Of a stretch of 44,999 nt of DNA, positions 34,528-43,658 are shown in pieces. Both the position numbers and the translations under genes were made by a program. This stretch comes from Tumulicola sp039922955 (GTDB lineage Bacteria; Vulcanimicrobiota; Vulcanimicrobiia; Vulcanimicrobiales; Vulcanimicrobiaceae), in contig JBDTDR010000219.1 of assembly GCA_039922955.1 (NCBI GenBank), positions 1-44,999 on the forward strand, in the 5' to 3' direction. The notes beneath the pieces are model-generated. The model made no database searches and was not told the DNA's origin. It saw only the letters and a program-made list of their open reading frames with translations. The stretch's first letter is position 1. Every line of letters starts with the position of its first letter.

Positions 34528-36390
34528 CTAGACCAAGTCGCGCAGGGTCACGGCGACGGTCCGTTTCGTCCCGTCTTTGGCGACGAGACCGAACTGCAAA
34601 ACGGTTCCGGGTGCGGCGAAAAACAGCTCGCGAACCGCCTGAAGGCTCATCGCCGAGGCCGGTTTTCCGTCGATCGTCTCGATGGTGTCGCCCTTGACGA
34701 CACCGGCTTGCGCCGCGGGCGTTCCCGGGCGAACATCCAGCACGACGTGCTTGCCGGCGCGATTGAGCAAGAACAGGCCCGCGCGCTCGTAGACGTCGGG
34801 TTGGCCGAACGACCCGTTCGCCGTCAGCGCCATCGTTTGCTTGCCGTAGTCGAGCGTCAGCGTGAATCGTCTAAAAATATTGCCGCCGACGTTGGCTGCA
34901 ACGAACGGCGTCGCCAACGCGCCCTTCTTTTGCGTCGTGAAGTCGCCGACGACGTTGGGCAACGTGAAGGTGCCGAAGGCTACGGATCGGATACGCCCGA
35001 GCTGGCCGAACGCCGGACCGCCGAAACCGAAGCCGTTGACGCCCGTTGCCGTCAAGGTCTTCGGAACGATCTGCGGGTGCGCGGCGATGAACGGCGACAT
35101 GAGCGAGATGGAATCGCGCGCTCCCGTGTCGAGCGTGCACTGCGAAGCGATGCCGTCGATGCGACAGGCAAACTGCGGCTGCCGGCCGTCGAGAACGAAC
35201 GGAATGACGTCAGCCGCCGGTGTAGCGCTGCCGGGCATCGCCAGCACGACGGTGTTGCCGGCGTAGTCGAACGTCGTGATGAAGCGCGACAGCACTTCAA
35301 AGCCGATCAGTCCATCGACCGGCTGCCCGCCCGACATGCCGAACCCCATGCGGGTCGGCGCGACGCCGAAGAGCTGGTTCTTGATCGTGGCCGCACCGAT
35401 TTGCAGCGAATCCACATTCGCGAAGCTCACGGACTCCGTCGCCGAGCCTACGCCGCCGCCCTGAATCGAGCCGTGACCGAACGCGCCGATCTCCTTTGCG
35501 ACCGCCTGATCGACGATGTTCGCGCCGCCCGTATCGTAGATGAAACGATACGGACCCTTGCCGTTAAGCATCACCGAAAGGTAGACGTGATTTTCGACCA
35601 GGTCGAACGGAACGCTCGTTTGCGAAGCCCCGCCGGCGATCGCGAAGTCGTGAACGTCGGATGCCGGCTTAGCCAGCTGCGCCAGGGCATCGGGTGGATT
35701 AGCGACGGCCTGCGTTATCGCCCCATCGCTGGAATTCCCATCGTTCGATTCGTTATGGCTCGCGTAGGGAATCATCAACCCGTCGACGGGGCGGTAGTCG
35801 GACAGGATGGTCGTCGACGTCAGCGGCCCAACCGTTTGCACGATCCGCATCGGCAAGTGCGTCGTCGCGTCGAACCACAGCTCGAACGGGACCGCCGAAT
35901 TCGGCGCGGTAACGAGCAGCACGTCGTAGGCATGCCCGGCAACGTTCTTAACGCCGCTCCACGCGACCGCAGCCCCGCCGCGATTGGCGCTCCACAGCGC
36001 GTAGTCGGCTACGAATGCTTGGCTAATTTCTTGCGCGCGCCCGGCTTGCCCACCGTCGACCCAGACCAGGCCCGAGCCATCGCGATTCCAGGCATCGGTG
36101 CCGTCGTAACCGTCCGCGCCCTCGAGCGGCAGTACGCTGAAGGACTCGGCGAAGCGCGCGCCGCCGACTTCCATCCAGGCGCTCCCCGTGCCCGCGATGC
36201 CGCCGATCGTGACCTTCGAGCGTAATTCGAGCAGCTTTACTCGGTCGAGCGCCGAACCGCCGAGCGCTGCGCGCGACTGGTTCAGTAACCGAGTGACCGA
36301 GCCGGCGGGTGCCGCCGGCGCCGCCGGCGCAGCCGGCGCGGTGAAGGCCAGCATACCGGCCGCCGCGCAGAGCAAACGTGAAGCGTTCAT
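34528..36390 (-). CDS. Secreted twin retropepsin-like aspartic protease with C-terminal PDZ domain
   Basis: A 620-residue exported protein. A signal peptide precedes an Ala-Pro repeat tract (about 17-30). An N-terminal region of lipoprotein-carrier or DUF-like beta sheet (about 40-240) is followed by two retropepsin-type domains: active sites D286-T-G288 (FIYDTGGANIV) and D421-T-G423 (CTLDTGARDS). A PDZ domain lies at about 540-605 (LDVRPGTPAAQAGVVKGDTIETIDG). The protein could be a periplasmic protease with two catalytic half-sites, or a PDZ-bound binding protein. No function is known to me. It converges on the RcnA-like gene, 9 bp apart. Confidence 0.8.
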   Translation of the reverse strand: MNASRLLCAAAGMLAFTAPAAPAAPAAPAGSVTRLLNQSRAALGGSALDRVKLLELRSKVTIGGIAGTGSAWMEVGGARFAESFSVLPLEGADGYDGTDAWNRDGSGLVWVDGGQAGRAQEISQAFVADYALWSANRGGAAVAWSGVKNVAGHAYDVLLVTAPNSAVPFELWFDATTHLPMRIVQTVGPLTSTTILSDYRPVDGLMIPYASHNESNDGNSSDGAITQAVANPPDALAQLAKPASDVHDFAIAGGASQTSVPFDLVENHVYLSVMLNGKGPYRFIYDTGGANIVDQAVAKEIGAFGHGSIQGGGVGSATESVSFANVDSLQIGAATIKNQLFGVAPTRMGFGMSGGQPVDGLIGFEVLSRFITTFDYAGNTVVLAMPGSATPAADVIPFVLDGRQPQFACRIDGIASQCTLDTGARDSISLMSPFIAAHPQIVPKTLTATGVNGFGFGGPAFGQLGRIRSVAFGTFTLPNVVGDFTTQKKGALATPFVAANVGGNIFRRFTLTLDYGKQTMALTANGSFGQPDVYERAGLFLLNRAGKHVVLDVRPGTPAAQAGVVKGDTIETIDGKPASAMSLQAVRELFFAAPGTVLQFGLVAKDGTKRTVAVTLRDLV

Positions 36391-36523
36391 GCGTCAGCTA
36401 CGCATCCGTGCGGTCAATTGTTTCAGGTAGCGGTTTTGCGGCGAATCGAGCGGGAATCCGGCCCCCCGTTGTGGGAGCGTTACAACCAGCGGCGACCGCA
36501 GCCGCGCGTAGCGCGAGGGTGTA

Positions 36524-38458
36524 TTGCGTAGAGGTGCTCCATCGGATCCGCTCGATTCGGAGTGGATCAAAATGGCAGAAACGCTGCCGATCGTCGTTTG
36601 GACGGCGACCAGCGACGGCGCGATCGAATTCGTTAGCCGGCGCTGGGAAGAAATGACCGGTCGGCCCGGACGTACGATCGTCGGCAAAAGCTGGGATTCG
36701 GTGGTCCATCCGGAGGATCGGGAGCGCACGGCCGCCGCATACCGGGAGTCGCTCCAATCCGGCAAGCCGTTCCGAATCCACGCGCGGATTCGGCGCAGCG
36801 ATGGAACCTACCGCTGGGCCCGGAGCCAGTCGCAGGCGTTTCACGATTCTGCCGGCAGCGTCGTTCGCTGGTTCGGGGTCGTGCTCGACATTCAAGAAGT
36901 GCATAATGCCGAAGATCAATTCCGGTCGCTGGCGGAATCGGTGCCCCTCATCGTGTGGACCTCCGATGCGGACGGCTGGATCGATTGGTACAGCCAGCGA
37001 TGGTACGAATATACCGGTCAGAGCTTCGAGGATGCGCTCGGCTGGGGATGGCAAGCCGCGCACCACCCCGACGATTTTTTGGAAGTGATGCGCCGTTGGC
37101 CGAACTCGATCGCAACCGGAGAAACGTTTGAGATGGAGTTTCGCCTCCGCAAGCACGACGGCACGTTCCATTGGTTTCTCACGCGAGCCGCACCAATCCG
37201 CGACGACGCCGGAAAGGTGGTTCGCTGGTACGGCAGCAACGTCGACATCGACGCACAAAAGTTTACCGTGGAACGAAGCCGACGGATCGCCGAAACGCTT
37301 CACGATGTTTTTCTGCCCAAGCAGCTCCCGCAATTTGCCGACCTGCGGCTGGACGCCGTCTATTTGCCGGCCGAAAGGGACGGGCTCGTGGGCGGCGACT
37401 GGTACGACGCATTCGAGCTGCCGGACGGACGGCTGGTCTTTTCGATCGGCGACGTGGCCGGCCACGGACTGGAAGCTTCGATCACCGTCGGGCGATTGCG
37501 CCAGGCCATTTTCACGCTGGCCTGGCGTGAAGACGACCCCGGCGCCATTCTCAAGGAACTCGACCGGCTTCTCACCCATCAGGAACCCGGCACGATGGTG
37601 ACCGCCATCGTTGGAAGCCTCGATCCGTCCCATTCCACGATGAAATATGCGGTGGCCGGGCACCCGCCGCCGCTGATCGCGCACGTCAAGCACCAGCCTG
37701 CCCGCATGCTGCCGTTTGGGGAACCGCCTTTAGGGATCGGTTGGAATCGCGATCCAACGACGCACGTCGTGTCGATCGCGCGCGAGTCCGTGGTCGCGTT
37801 TTACACCGACGGCATGACCGAATTCTCGCGCGACGCCATGACGGTGGAGACGAAGCTGGCGGCCGCGCTTTCGCTGCTGGTCGGCGACACCAGCATTGCC
37901 CGGCCCGCCAAAGCCGTTCAGGAACTCGTCTTCGACGGCATGCTCCCAACTGACGACGCCGCGCTTTTGGTGATGCAGTTCTCCGCAGTCCGTCCCAATC
38001 CCGACCGCGCCGGCGACCTGCCGCTGGAAAGAGTCTGGAGATTTCACTCCAGCAGCGCGCGCACCGCACAAACGTCGCGTCGCGAAGTTATGGCCTACCT
38101 TCGCGGAGTGGCGCGCGATTCTGAAAACCTTTTCGAAGTCGAGCTCATTATCGGCGAGATTTTCGCAAACACTGTGCAGCACGCGCCCGGTCTCGTCGAG
38201 GTTCGGGTAGAGTGGCTACAAGAGCGCCCGGTCATCACCGTTAGCGATACCGGACCGGGGCTCGAGTTTTTGATCGGAAAGCTGCCCGAGGACATCTTAA
38301 GCGAAACCGGTCGCGGCATCTTTCTCGTAAAGACGCTGGCGCAAGACGTTTCGCTAAAGTCGAGGCCCGGTTACGGCTCCGAACTTCGCGCCGTCCTTCC
38401 GCTCAAACGAACCGGTGCCGTGCTTAAGCCGGCTCGCGGGCGCGCTCGCGATCGATGA
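36524..38458 (+). CDS. PAS-PAS-PP2C phosphatase-HATPase regulator (RsbU/RsbW-like fusion)
   Basis: A 644-residue cytoplasmic signalling protein. Two PAS domains occupy about 15-125 and 130-245 (each with a HDG/SDGTY...W motif before the last strand). A SpoIIE/RsbU-type PP2C phosphatase follows at about 265-490 (GGDWYDAFEL, IGDVAGHGLEAS, FYTDGMTE, DDAALLVMQF). A GHKL-type HATPase (about 515-635) has the N box EIFANTVQHA and G1 DTGPGLEF. PP2C plus an anti-sigma-kinase-like ATPase on one chain suggests control of a sigma factor by partner switching. Start uncertain: TTG at 36524 with a weak AGGG, or an ATG at 36572. Confidence 0.85.
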   Translation: MRRGAPSDPLDSEWIKMAETLPIVVWTATSDGAIEFVSRRWEEMTGRPGRTIVGKSWDSVVHPEDRERTAAAYRESLQSGKPFRIHARIRRSDGTYRWARSQSQAFHDSAGSVVRWFGVVLDIQEVHNAEDQFRSLAESVPLIVWTSDADGWIDWYSQRWYEYTGQSFEDALGWGWQAAHHPDDFLEVMRRWPNSIATGETFEMEFRLRKHDGTFHWFLTRAAPIRDDAGKVVRWYGSNVDIDAQKFTVERSRRIAETLHDVFLPKQLPQFADLRLDAVYLPAERDGLVGGDWYDAFELPDGRLVFSIGDVAGHGLEASITVGRLRQAIFTLAWREDDPGAILKELDRLLTHQEPGTMVTAIVGSLDPSHSTMKYAVAGHPPPLIAHVKHQPARMLPFGEPPLGIGWNRDPTTHVVSIARESVVAFYTDGMTEFSRDAMTVETKLAAALSLLVGDTSIARPAKAVQELVFDGMLPTDDAALLVMQFSAVRPNPDRAGDLPLERVWRFHSSSARTAQTSRREVMAYLRGVARDSENLFEVELIIGEIFANTVQHAPGLVEVRVEWLQERPVITVSDTGPGLEFLIGKLPEDILSETGRGIFLVKTLAQDVSLKSRPGYGSELRAVLPLKRTGAVLKPARGRARDR

Positions 38459-39284
38459 GTGCCCGTTTGCGCGGCAGGCCCCACCGATAGCCGCCTAGTT
38501 CGCCGGATCCGCGAATCACGCGGTGGCACGGAATGACCAGCGCGACGACGTTGCTCGCGCAAGCCTGCGCTACGGCGCGCGCGGCCTTCGGTGCACCGAT
38601 TCCCGCGGCCACCTCGGCGTACGATTCGACGCCGCCGTACGGTATCGATTGCAAGTATTTCCAGACGCGCATTTGAAACGCCGTCGCTCGAATGTCGAGG
38701 GGCAGCTCGAAGTTCGGCTCCCCGCCGGCCAGATAGCCGGCGATCGCGTCGACCCAGCGTTGGAACTCGGGATGGTACGGCTCGCGCATCGGCTCGATGG
38801 CGGCATTGGCGTACTCGTGGCGGAGCGCGGCGAGCAGCTCGTCGTGGCCGTCGCCGAACTGGGCGAAGCAGACCCCGCGATCGGTCGCCCCGATCATCAT
38901 CGCGCCGACCGGAGTCTCGAGCGTTGCGTAGGAAATCGAAACGCCCGCTCCGGCCCGCCGGTACTGCGCCGGCGTCATGCCTAGTCTCGTCGGCGCCTGC
39001 TCGTACACGCGGCTAGCCGAGCCGTATCCGGCATCGTAGATGGCGGCGTCGATCGGCTTGGCGGCCTGCAGGGCCCCCTTGAAGTTCCGCATGCGCACCC
39101 CGGCCAGATATTGCTTGGCCGTGACGCCGACCTCAGCTTTGAAGCTGCGCGCGAAATGAAACCGGCTCATCGCCGCCTTAGATGCGAGGTCGCCGAGGGT
39201 CAGCGGTTCGTCGCTATGCCGCTCGATGTAGCGGCAAACGTCTCGGATTCGCTCAGGAACAGAACAGGGTGAATGGTTTACCAT
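38424..39284 (-). CDS. AraC-type regulator fused to O6-methylguanine-DNA methyltransferase (Ada-like)
   Basis: A 286-residue protein. An AraC helix-turn-helix pair (about 10-108; LTLGDLASKAAMSRFHFARSFKAEVG and DAAIYDAGYGSASRVYEQAPTRLGMTPAQYRR) precedes a methyltransferase domain with the active site cysteine C253 in IPCHRVIRG. The N-terminal Zn-Cys4 domain of E. coli Ada is absent, so it cannot sense methylphosphotriesters that way. It repairs alkylated guanine and may act as a transcription factor. Its 3' end overlaps the 3' end of the PAS/PP2C gene by 35 bp on the opposite strand. Confidence 0.9.
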   Translation of the reverse strand: MVNHSPCSVPERIRDVCRYIERHSDEPLTLGDLASKAAMSRFHFARSFKAEVGVTAKQYLAGVRMRNFKGALQAAKPIDAAIYDAGYGSASRVYEQAPTRLGMTPAQYRRAGAGVSISYATLETPVGAMMIGATDRGVCFAQFGDGHDELLAALRHEYANAAIEPMREPYHPEFQRWVDAIAGYLAGGEPNFELPLDIRATAFQMRVWKYLQSIPYGGVESYAEVAAGIGAPKAARAVAQACASNVVALVIPCHRVIRGSGELGGYRWGLPRKRALIDRERAREPA

Positions 39285-39464
39285 GGGTATCAGTCTATCG
39301 GTGCGGACGCCGGAAAACCATCGGAAAGTTGCGGTGGGGCACGCCTGGTTGCTTGTTCCGCTCGGGCCGCACCGCCAGGCCCGGCGGGAACGTTAGAAGA
39401 AAGCGCGGTTAAAGTTTCGGCGGCCCCGAGCGGGGCGCCGTCGTACGTGGTATTTTGAGGGACG

Positions 39465-39938
39465 ATGCGGCGACTACTCGGGATGTTCGGCCTATTGAGC
39501 CTGATCTACGGCTGCAGCGGTGCGGGGTATCTTCCGTATTCCGCCCACGCGCTCGGGCCGGGCGAGATCCGCTCGCTGGTCTCCGGCGCATCGCACACGA
39601 GCGGCGTGCCCGAAGGCCTCGTCCGCGCAGTTCTGATGGCCGAATCCGCCGGCGACCCGTCGGCGATCAGCTCGGCCGGCGCGCAAGGGCTGATGCAGCT
39701 GATGCCGGGGACCTCGTCGGGCTGCGGCATCGCCAATCCATTCGATCCGACGCAAAACGTCGAATGCGGCACGACCTATCTTCGGTCGCTGCTCGTTCGG
39801 TATAACAACAACGTCACGTTAGCGGTGGCCGCGTACAACGCGGGGCCGGGCGCGGTCGACCGGTATCGCGGGGTGCCGCCGTACCCGGAGACGCGCGCGT
39901 ACGTGGCGCGCGTGCTCGCGGCGTACCGAAGCTATTAG
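39465..39938 (+). CDS. Lytic transglycosylase (SLT family)
   Basis: A 157-residue short SLT-type peptidoglycan cleaving enzyme. The signal sequence ends near a cysteine (IYGCSGAG), which resembles a lipobox but has tyrosine at -2, so lipidation is uncertain. The catalytic Glu is E60 (VLMAESAGDP), followed by SSAGAQGLMQLMP and AVAAYNAGPGAV. GAGGGA just upstream marks the ATG. It lies 11 bp before the LptF/G-like gene; the two may be co-transcribed. Confidence 0.93.
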   Translation: MRRLLGMFGLLSLIYGCSGAGYLPYSAHALGPGEIRSLVSGASHTSGVPEGLVRAVLMAESAGDPSAISSAGAQGLMQLMPGTSSGCGIANPFDPTQNVECGTTYLRSLLVRYNNNVTLAVAAYNAGPGAVDRYRGVPPYPETRAYVARVLAAYRSY

Positions 39939-39949
39939 CCCCGTTCGCG

Positions 39950-41104
39950 ATGGCGACCCTCACCCACCGGCAACCGATTCCTCGCGTTAGCACGGCGCTG
40001 TTTCGGCCGTCCATCCTGGACGGCTATCTCTTGCGCGAAATGTTCGGTCCGTTCATGTTCGCGTTGGCGGCCTTTCTGCTGTTCTGGGCGCTCAACATCT
40101 TCTTTCTCGCCGCCGACTACATCATCAACCAGCACGCGCCGTTCTTTCTCGTGCTCCGATTCGTGATCTTCCGCATTCCGCAGGCGATCCCGATGGCGTT
40201 TCCGTTCGGATGCCTGTTCGCGGCTCTGTTGGCGATGGGGCGCGTCATGGGCGACAACGAGATTACCGCCATGCGTACCGCGGGCATCTCCGTGCTGCGC
40301 ATCGTGGTCGCTCCGATGGCCTTCGGGCTGGCGATGTTCGTGATCGCGTACGCCATGAACGAATGGGTGGCTCCGCCCTCGGTGGAACTGTCCACGCGAA
40401 CGTTCTATCAAATCGTTTACCACACCGCGGCTCTCCCGGTCGAACCGCAGTTTTTTCGCAAAGACGGGGACACCGGCAACGTCTTTTACGTAACCCAGGT
40501 TGCACCCGACAACAAGACGATGGTCGGCATTCAGATTTTCAAACCGGCACGCTACGGTCCGTGGAACCAGACGCTGCAAGCTAAGACGGCGACCGTCAAC
40601 GGCAGCACGTTAATCCTCCACGACGTCATCGACACGCGCTACAACAACGACGGGTTCATGACCAGCCAGCAGCGCGTCAAAGAGATTACGATCGGGCTTC
40701 CGCTCGGCGAAACGGCTTCGCAGTTCGTGAGCACCGTCAACAACGACCCCTGGACGATGAGCAGCAAGTCGTTGCGAACTCAAGTCAATTCGTTGCAATC
40801 TCAAGGCATCGGGGGTACCGCCCTAGGCAACCTGCAGATAAATCTCGCCGATAAATTGGCGTGGCCATTTGCCTGCCTCATCAGCGTTTTGCTGGCGGTG
40901 CCTCTCGCTTTACGTTTTGGCAAACGCGGCCGTACGCTAGGCATCGCCCTGGCGGTCGTCCTGTTTTTCATATACTATCTCATGATTTCGGCAGCGTCCG
41001 CGTTTGGACGTAACGGGGCGATCAATCCATTCGTCGCCGCGTGGCTGCCGAACGTCGTCATGGGGACGGCCGGCGCGGTCTTGCTTTGGATGGAAGAGCG
41101 CTGA
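39950..41104 (+). CDS. LptF/LptG family lipopolysaccharide export permease
   Basis: A 384-residue membrane protein of the YjgP/YjgQ family with about six spans. The N-terminal segment is LDGYLLREMFGPFMFAL. The other features are the helix with PMAFPFGCLFAALLAMGRVMGDNEITAMRTAG, a large periplasmic domain (about 140-290), and the C-terminal helices ISVLLAVPLALRFGKRGRTLGIA. The protein would move lipopolysaccharide-like lipid from the inner membrane with LptB. It is followed at 4 bp by an LptD-like gene. Only one F/G-type gene is visible. Confidence 0.9.
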   Translation: MATLTHRQPIPRVSTALFRPSILDGYLLREMFGPFMFALAAFLLFWALNIFFLAADYIINQHAPFFLVLRFVIFRIPQAIPMAFPFGCLFAALLAMGRVMGDNEITAMRTAGISVLRIVVAPMAFGLAMFVIAYAMNEWVAPPSVELSTRTFYQIVYHTAALPVEPQFFRKDGDTGNVFYVTQVAPDNKTMVGIQIFKPARYGPWNQTLQAKTATVNGSTLILHDVIDTRYNNDGFMTSQQRVKEITIGLPLGETASQFVSTVNNDPWTMSSKSLRTQVNSLQSQGIGGTALGNLQINLADKLAWPFACLISVLLAVPLALRFGKRGRTLGIALAVVLFFIYYLMISAASAFGRNGAINPFVAAWLPNVVMGTAGAVLLWMEER

Positions 41105-41108
41105 CGAA

Positions 41109-43631
41109 GTGCTTTTTGGGAACGTGAAGAATCGCGGCGTCGCCGCGATCGCGTGTTTAGCCTTGCTTTTCGGTTGCGCGCTCCCGGCCGGAGCAAATGC
41201 GCCCGACGACGACAAGAATGCGGCGATGGCGCTCCTCCTCTTCAACAAGCAGACCTGCGCCCAGCGCATCGGCGATTCGCGCCTCCCCGACGCCGCGGTC
41301 GTCGCCCAAGCGACGTCCGCGCCGTCGGCCTCTCCACAAAGCAGCGCATCGCCGGGGAGCAGCGCATCGCCCGGCCCCGTGACGACCCCCGGCCTGCCGG
41401 GCACCCAGCCGGGCGCGGCGAATTCGACCCACCAGCTGTACGCCACCCCGCGACCGCAGCCCGGCGCGTCGGCTCCGGTGACGCCGCCGCCAGTACCCAC
41501 GCCGACCCCTAGCCCGACCGCGTCGAGCGAGCCGATTTTTCTGATTCGCGGCGGCGAGACGCCGCCGCCGCTCACGCCGGCCGGAAACGCGACGCCCGAG
41601 CCGACGGCCGCTCCGACCGGAGTGCCGACGCTCCAGCCCGGTTACGTCGCCGTCATCGCCGACCGCGTCAGCGGCGGCACGACCAAAGGGCAGCCCGGCG
41701 ACGCCGAGGGTAACGTGCACATTTACTACGCCGACGAAGAGATCGTCGGCGACAAGGCCCACTTCGACGGCCTGCGCACGGTCACGATCACCGGCCACCC
41801 CTTCCTCATCAATCACACCCACGACTCGGTGCTGACCGCGGACGCGATCGATTTCGACACGGTTGCCGAAACGGCTAAGCTGGTCAACGGCAACGGGGAA
41901 AGCGCGCAGGGCGTCGAGCGCGGGTTCGTGCATTTTAAGGCCAACGATCTGCACACCGATCCCGACGGCTCGGCCCACGGCCTCAATCCGAGCGTCACGA
42001 CCTGCGAGAATCCGCGAGCCGGATATCACATCACCGGCAAGACCATGGACGTCATTCCGGGCGACAAGATCGTGATAAATAAAGCCATCTTGTGGCTCGG
42101 CGCAGCGGCCATTTTCTACTTACCGCGACTCGTCATTCCGCTACGAACCGTCCAGGACCAGCGCGCGCGGCCGCGGTGGTTCCCGGAAGTCGGGTACGAC
42201 TCGTACGAAGGCGCGTGGGTGAAGTTCCAAGTGCCTTTTGGCAAGGACCAATATTATTACGGCTACTACATCGTGAACTATTTCACGAAAGCCGGCTTGG
42301 GCCTCGGCTACGTCGGCTTCTATTCGAGCAAGAAAGGCCGCCGAACGGTCAGCATCAATTTTTACGGCATGAACGACCGGCTGGCGGGCAGCCGAACCTA
42401 CAACATCGCCGCCCAAGAGCAGGAGAATTTTTCACAGCACTTGCGCGGCAACTTTCAGTTCGGCTACCAATCCAACTATGGAGCGCTGACGAACGTTCCG
42501 CCGAACGAAACGTTGAGCGGCGCCATCGTGCACCAAACGCAGAACACGTCGCAGAATTACTCCTTCAGCCACAGCTCGGTTGGTACGCAATCCAGCAGCA
42601 ACAGTCTTTCGTTTACCGATACCCGGCAGTTCAACCAAGCCCTCAATCAATCCGTAAGCTTGAACATTTCGAATAGCTCTTCGAACTTCGGCGTATCGTC
42701 GTTCAATCAAACCACCGAGTTCGACTACTTGATGCACTACACGACCGCGGGAGCGGACTATCAGTTCGAGTACAACAAGACGCTCGCGCAGCAACCGTTC
42801 GGCATCGACAAGATCCCCGAGGTCCAGGTCCGGCCGTACGACTTCTTCCAGCACTTTATCTTTCCGGTGGCGGCCCAGCTTACGGTGGGAGAGTACAGCG
42901 AGCCGACCAGCCAACTCGCTACCTGGCGCGGCGACGCGGGCCTCGTGCTCGGGCCGGCGCTCGCGAAGATTTGGGGCAGCGACTTCGAGGCGACCGTGAA
43001 CGTGGACCAGTACGCGTACGGCACCGGCGACCTCAAGGCTGCCGTGGCGCAAGAGATGAGCCTCACGACGCCGATCGGATCGCACATCGTGAATTCGCTC
43101 ACCTACAACGAAGCGAACTACAACGGCCCCGCGCTCGTGCCGTTCCAATATCTCGACCAGCAACCGACCGAGAACACGAAGAACGCGCAGGACCTCATTC
43201 GCTTCTTCAACGACGACGTGTATACGGTATCGCTGGGTTTTTCGACGAATTTCGACGGGATGGCCCAGCCGGTGAGCTATCAGATTACGGCGCGGCCGTC
43301 GGCGCGCTCGGTCGTCCTTTTAGGCGGCTCGTTCATTCCGGGCTCGGGCCTGGGATTCGAAACGACCAACCTGCAACTTTCGACCCCGTTCGGCCGCGAC
43401 GCATCGCTTCAGTTCGTCACCGATCTGCAATGGAAGGGCCCCGAATTATTCTCCAACAAGATCATCTACTACACCCGTACGATCGGCAACTGTTATCAGG
43501 TGCAGGTGCTGTACAGTGAGGCGTCTCAGTCGGTGAACGTCGGCTTGAGCCTGCTCGCGTTCCCAAGCCAAACCGAGACATTCTCGATCGGCCAAAGCGG
43601 TTCGATCGTCCCGACCACGTTTAACTTTTAA
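41109..43631 (+). CDS. lptD: LptD-like outer-membrane LPS assembly protein with a proline-rich linker
   Basis: An 840-residue secreted protein (GTG at 41109; GTG at 41124 is an alternative). After the signal peptide comes a low-complexity Ser/Pro/Thr/Ala tract at about 62-140. An OstA/LptA-type region follows (about 180-310) and contains the LptD motif PSVTTCENPRAGYHITG and YLPRLVIPLR. The rest is a beta-barrel-like stretch with many alternating aromatic residues, closing with GNCYQVQVLYSEASQSVNVGLSLLAFP. It would insert lipopolysaccharide into the outer leaflet. Its link to the LptF/G-like gene supports this. Confidence 0.85.
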   Translation: MLFGNVKNRGVAAIACLALLFGCALPAGANAPDDDKNAAMALLLFNKQTCAQRIGDSRLPDAAVVAQATSAPSASPQSSASPGSSASPGPVTTPGLPGTQPGAANSTHQLYATPRPQPGASAPVTPPPVPTPTPSPTASSEPIFLIRGGETPPPLTPAGNATPEPTAAPTGVPTLQPGYVAVIADRVSGGTTKGQPGDAEGNVHIYYADEEIVGDKAHFDGLRTVTITGHPFLINHTHDSVLTADAIDFDTVAETAKLVNGNGESAQGVERGFVHFKANDLHTDPDGSAHGLNPSVTTCENPRAGYHITGKTMDVIPGDKIVINKAILWLGAAAIFYLPRLVIPLRTVQDQRARPRWFPEVGYDSYEGAWVKFQVPFGKDQYYYGYYIVNYFTKAGLGLGYVGFYSSKKGRRTVSINFYGMNDRLAGSRTYNIAAQEQENFSQHLRGNFQFGYQSNYGALTNVPPNETLSGAIVHQTQNTSQNYSFSHSSVGTQSSSNSLSFTDTRQFNQALNQSVSLNISNSSSNFGVSSFNQTTEFDYLMHYTTAGADYQFEYNKTLAQQPFGIDKIPEVQVRPYDFFQHFIFPVAAQLTVGEYSEPTSQLATWRGDAGLVLGPALAKIWGSDFEATVNVDQYAYGTGDLKAAVAQEMSLTTPIGSHIVNSLTYNEANYNGPALVPFQYLDQQPTENTKNAQDLIRFFNDDVYTVSLGFSTNFDGMAQPVSYQITARPSARSVVLLGGSFIPGSGLGFETTNLQLSTPFGRDASLQFVTDLQWKGPELFSNKIIYYTRTIGNCYQVQVLYSEASQSVNVGLSLLAFPSQTETFSIGQSGSIVPTTFNF

Positions 43632-43658
43632 CAGGTTTTCCGCAACCTGTTTGTGTTA
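43630..43658 (+). terminator. Probable terminator after lptD
   Basis: An 8-bp stem (AACAGGTT / AACCTGTT) with loop TTCCGC spans 43630-43651, followed by TGTGTT. It starts in the lptD stop codon and lies between two convergent genes. The T-tract is imperfect, so its strength is uncertain; the minus strand has no T-tract after the stem. Confidence 0.6.

Noticed and set aside
36301..36350. GCCGGCGC-type short repeats as a possible regulatory repeat
   Set aside because: They encode the Ala-Pro tract after the signal peptide of the retropepsin-PDZ protein.
41330..41380. Repeated CAGCGCATCGCC-like motif as a DNA repeat element
   Set aside because: It encodes the Ser-Ala-Ser-Pro-Gly linker of LptD and is a coding low-complexity tract.
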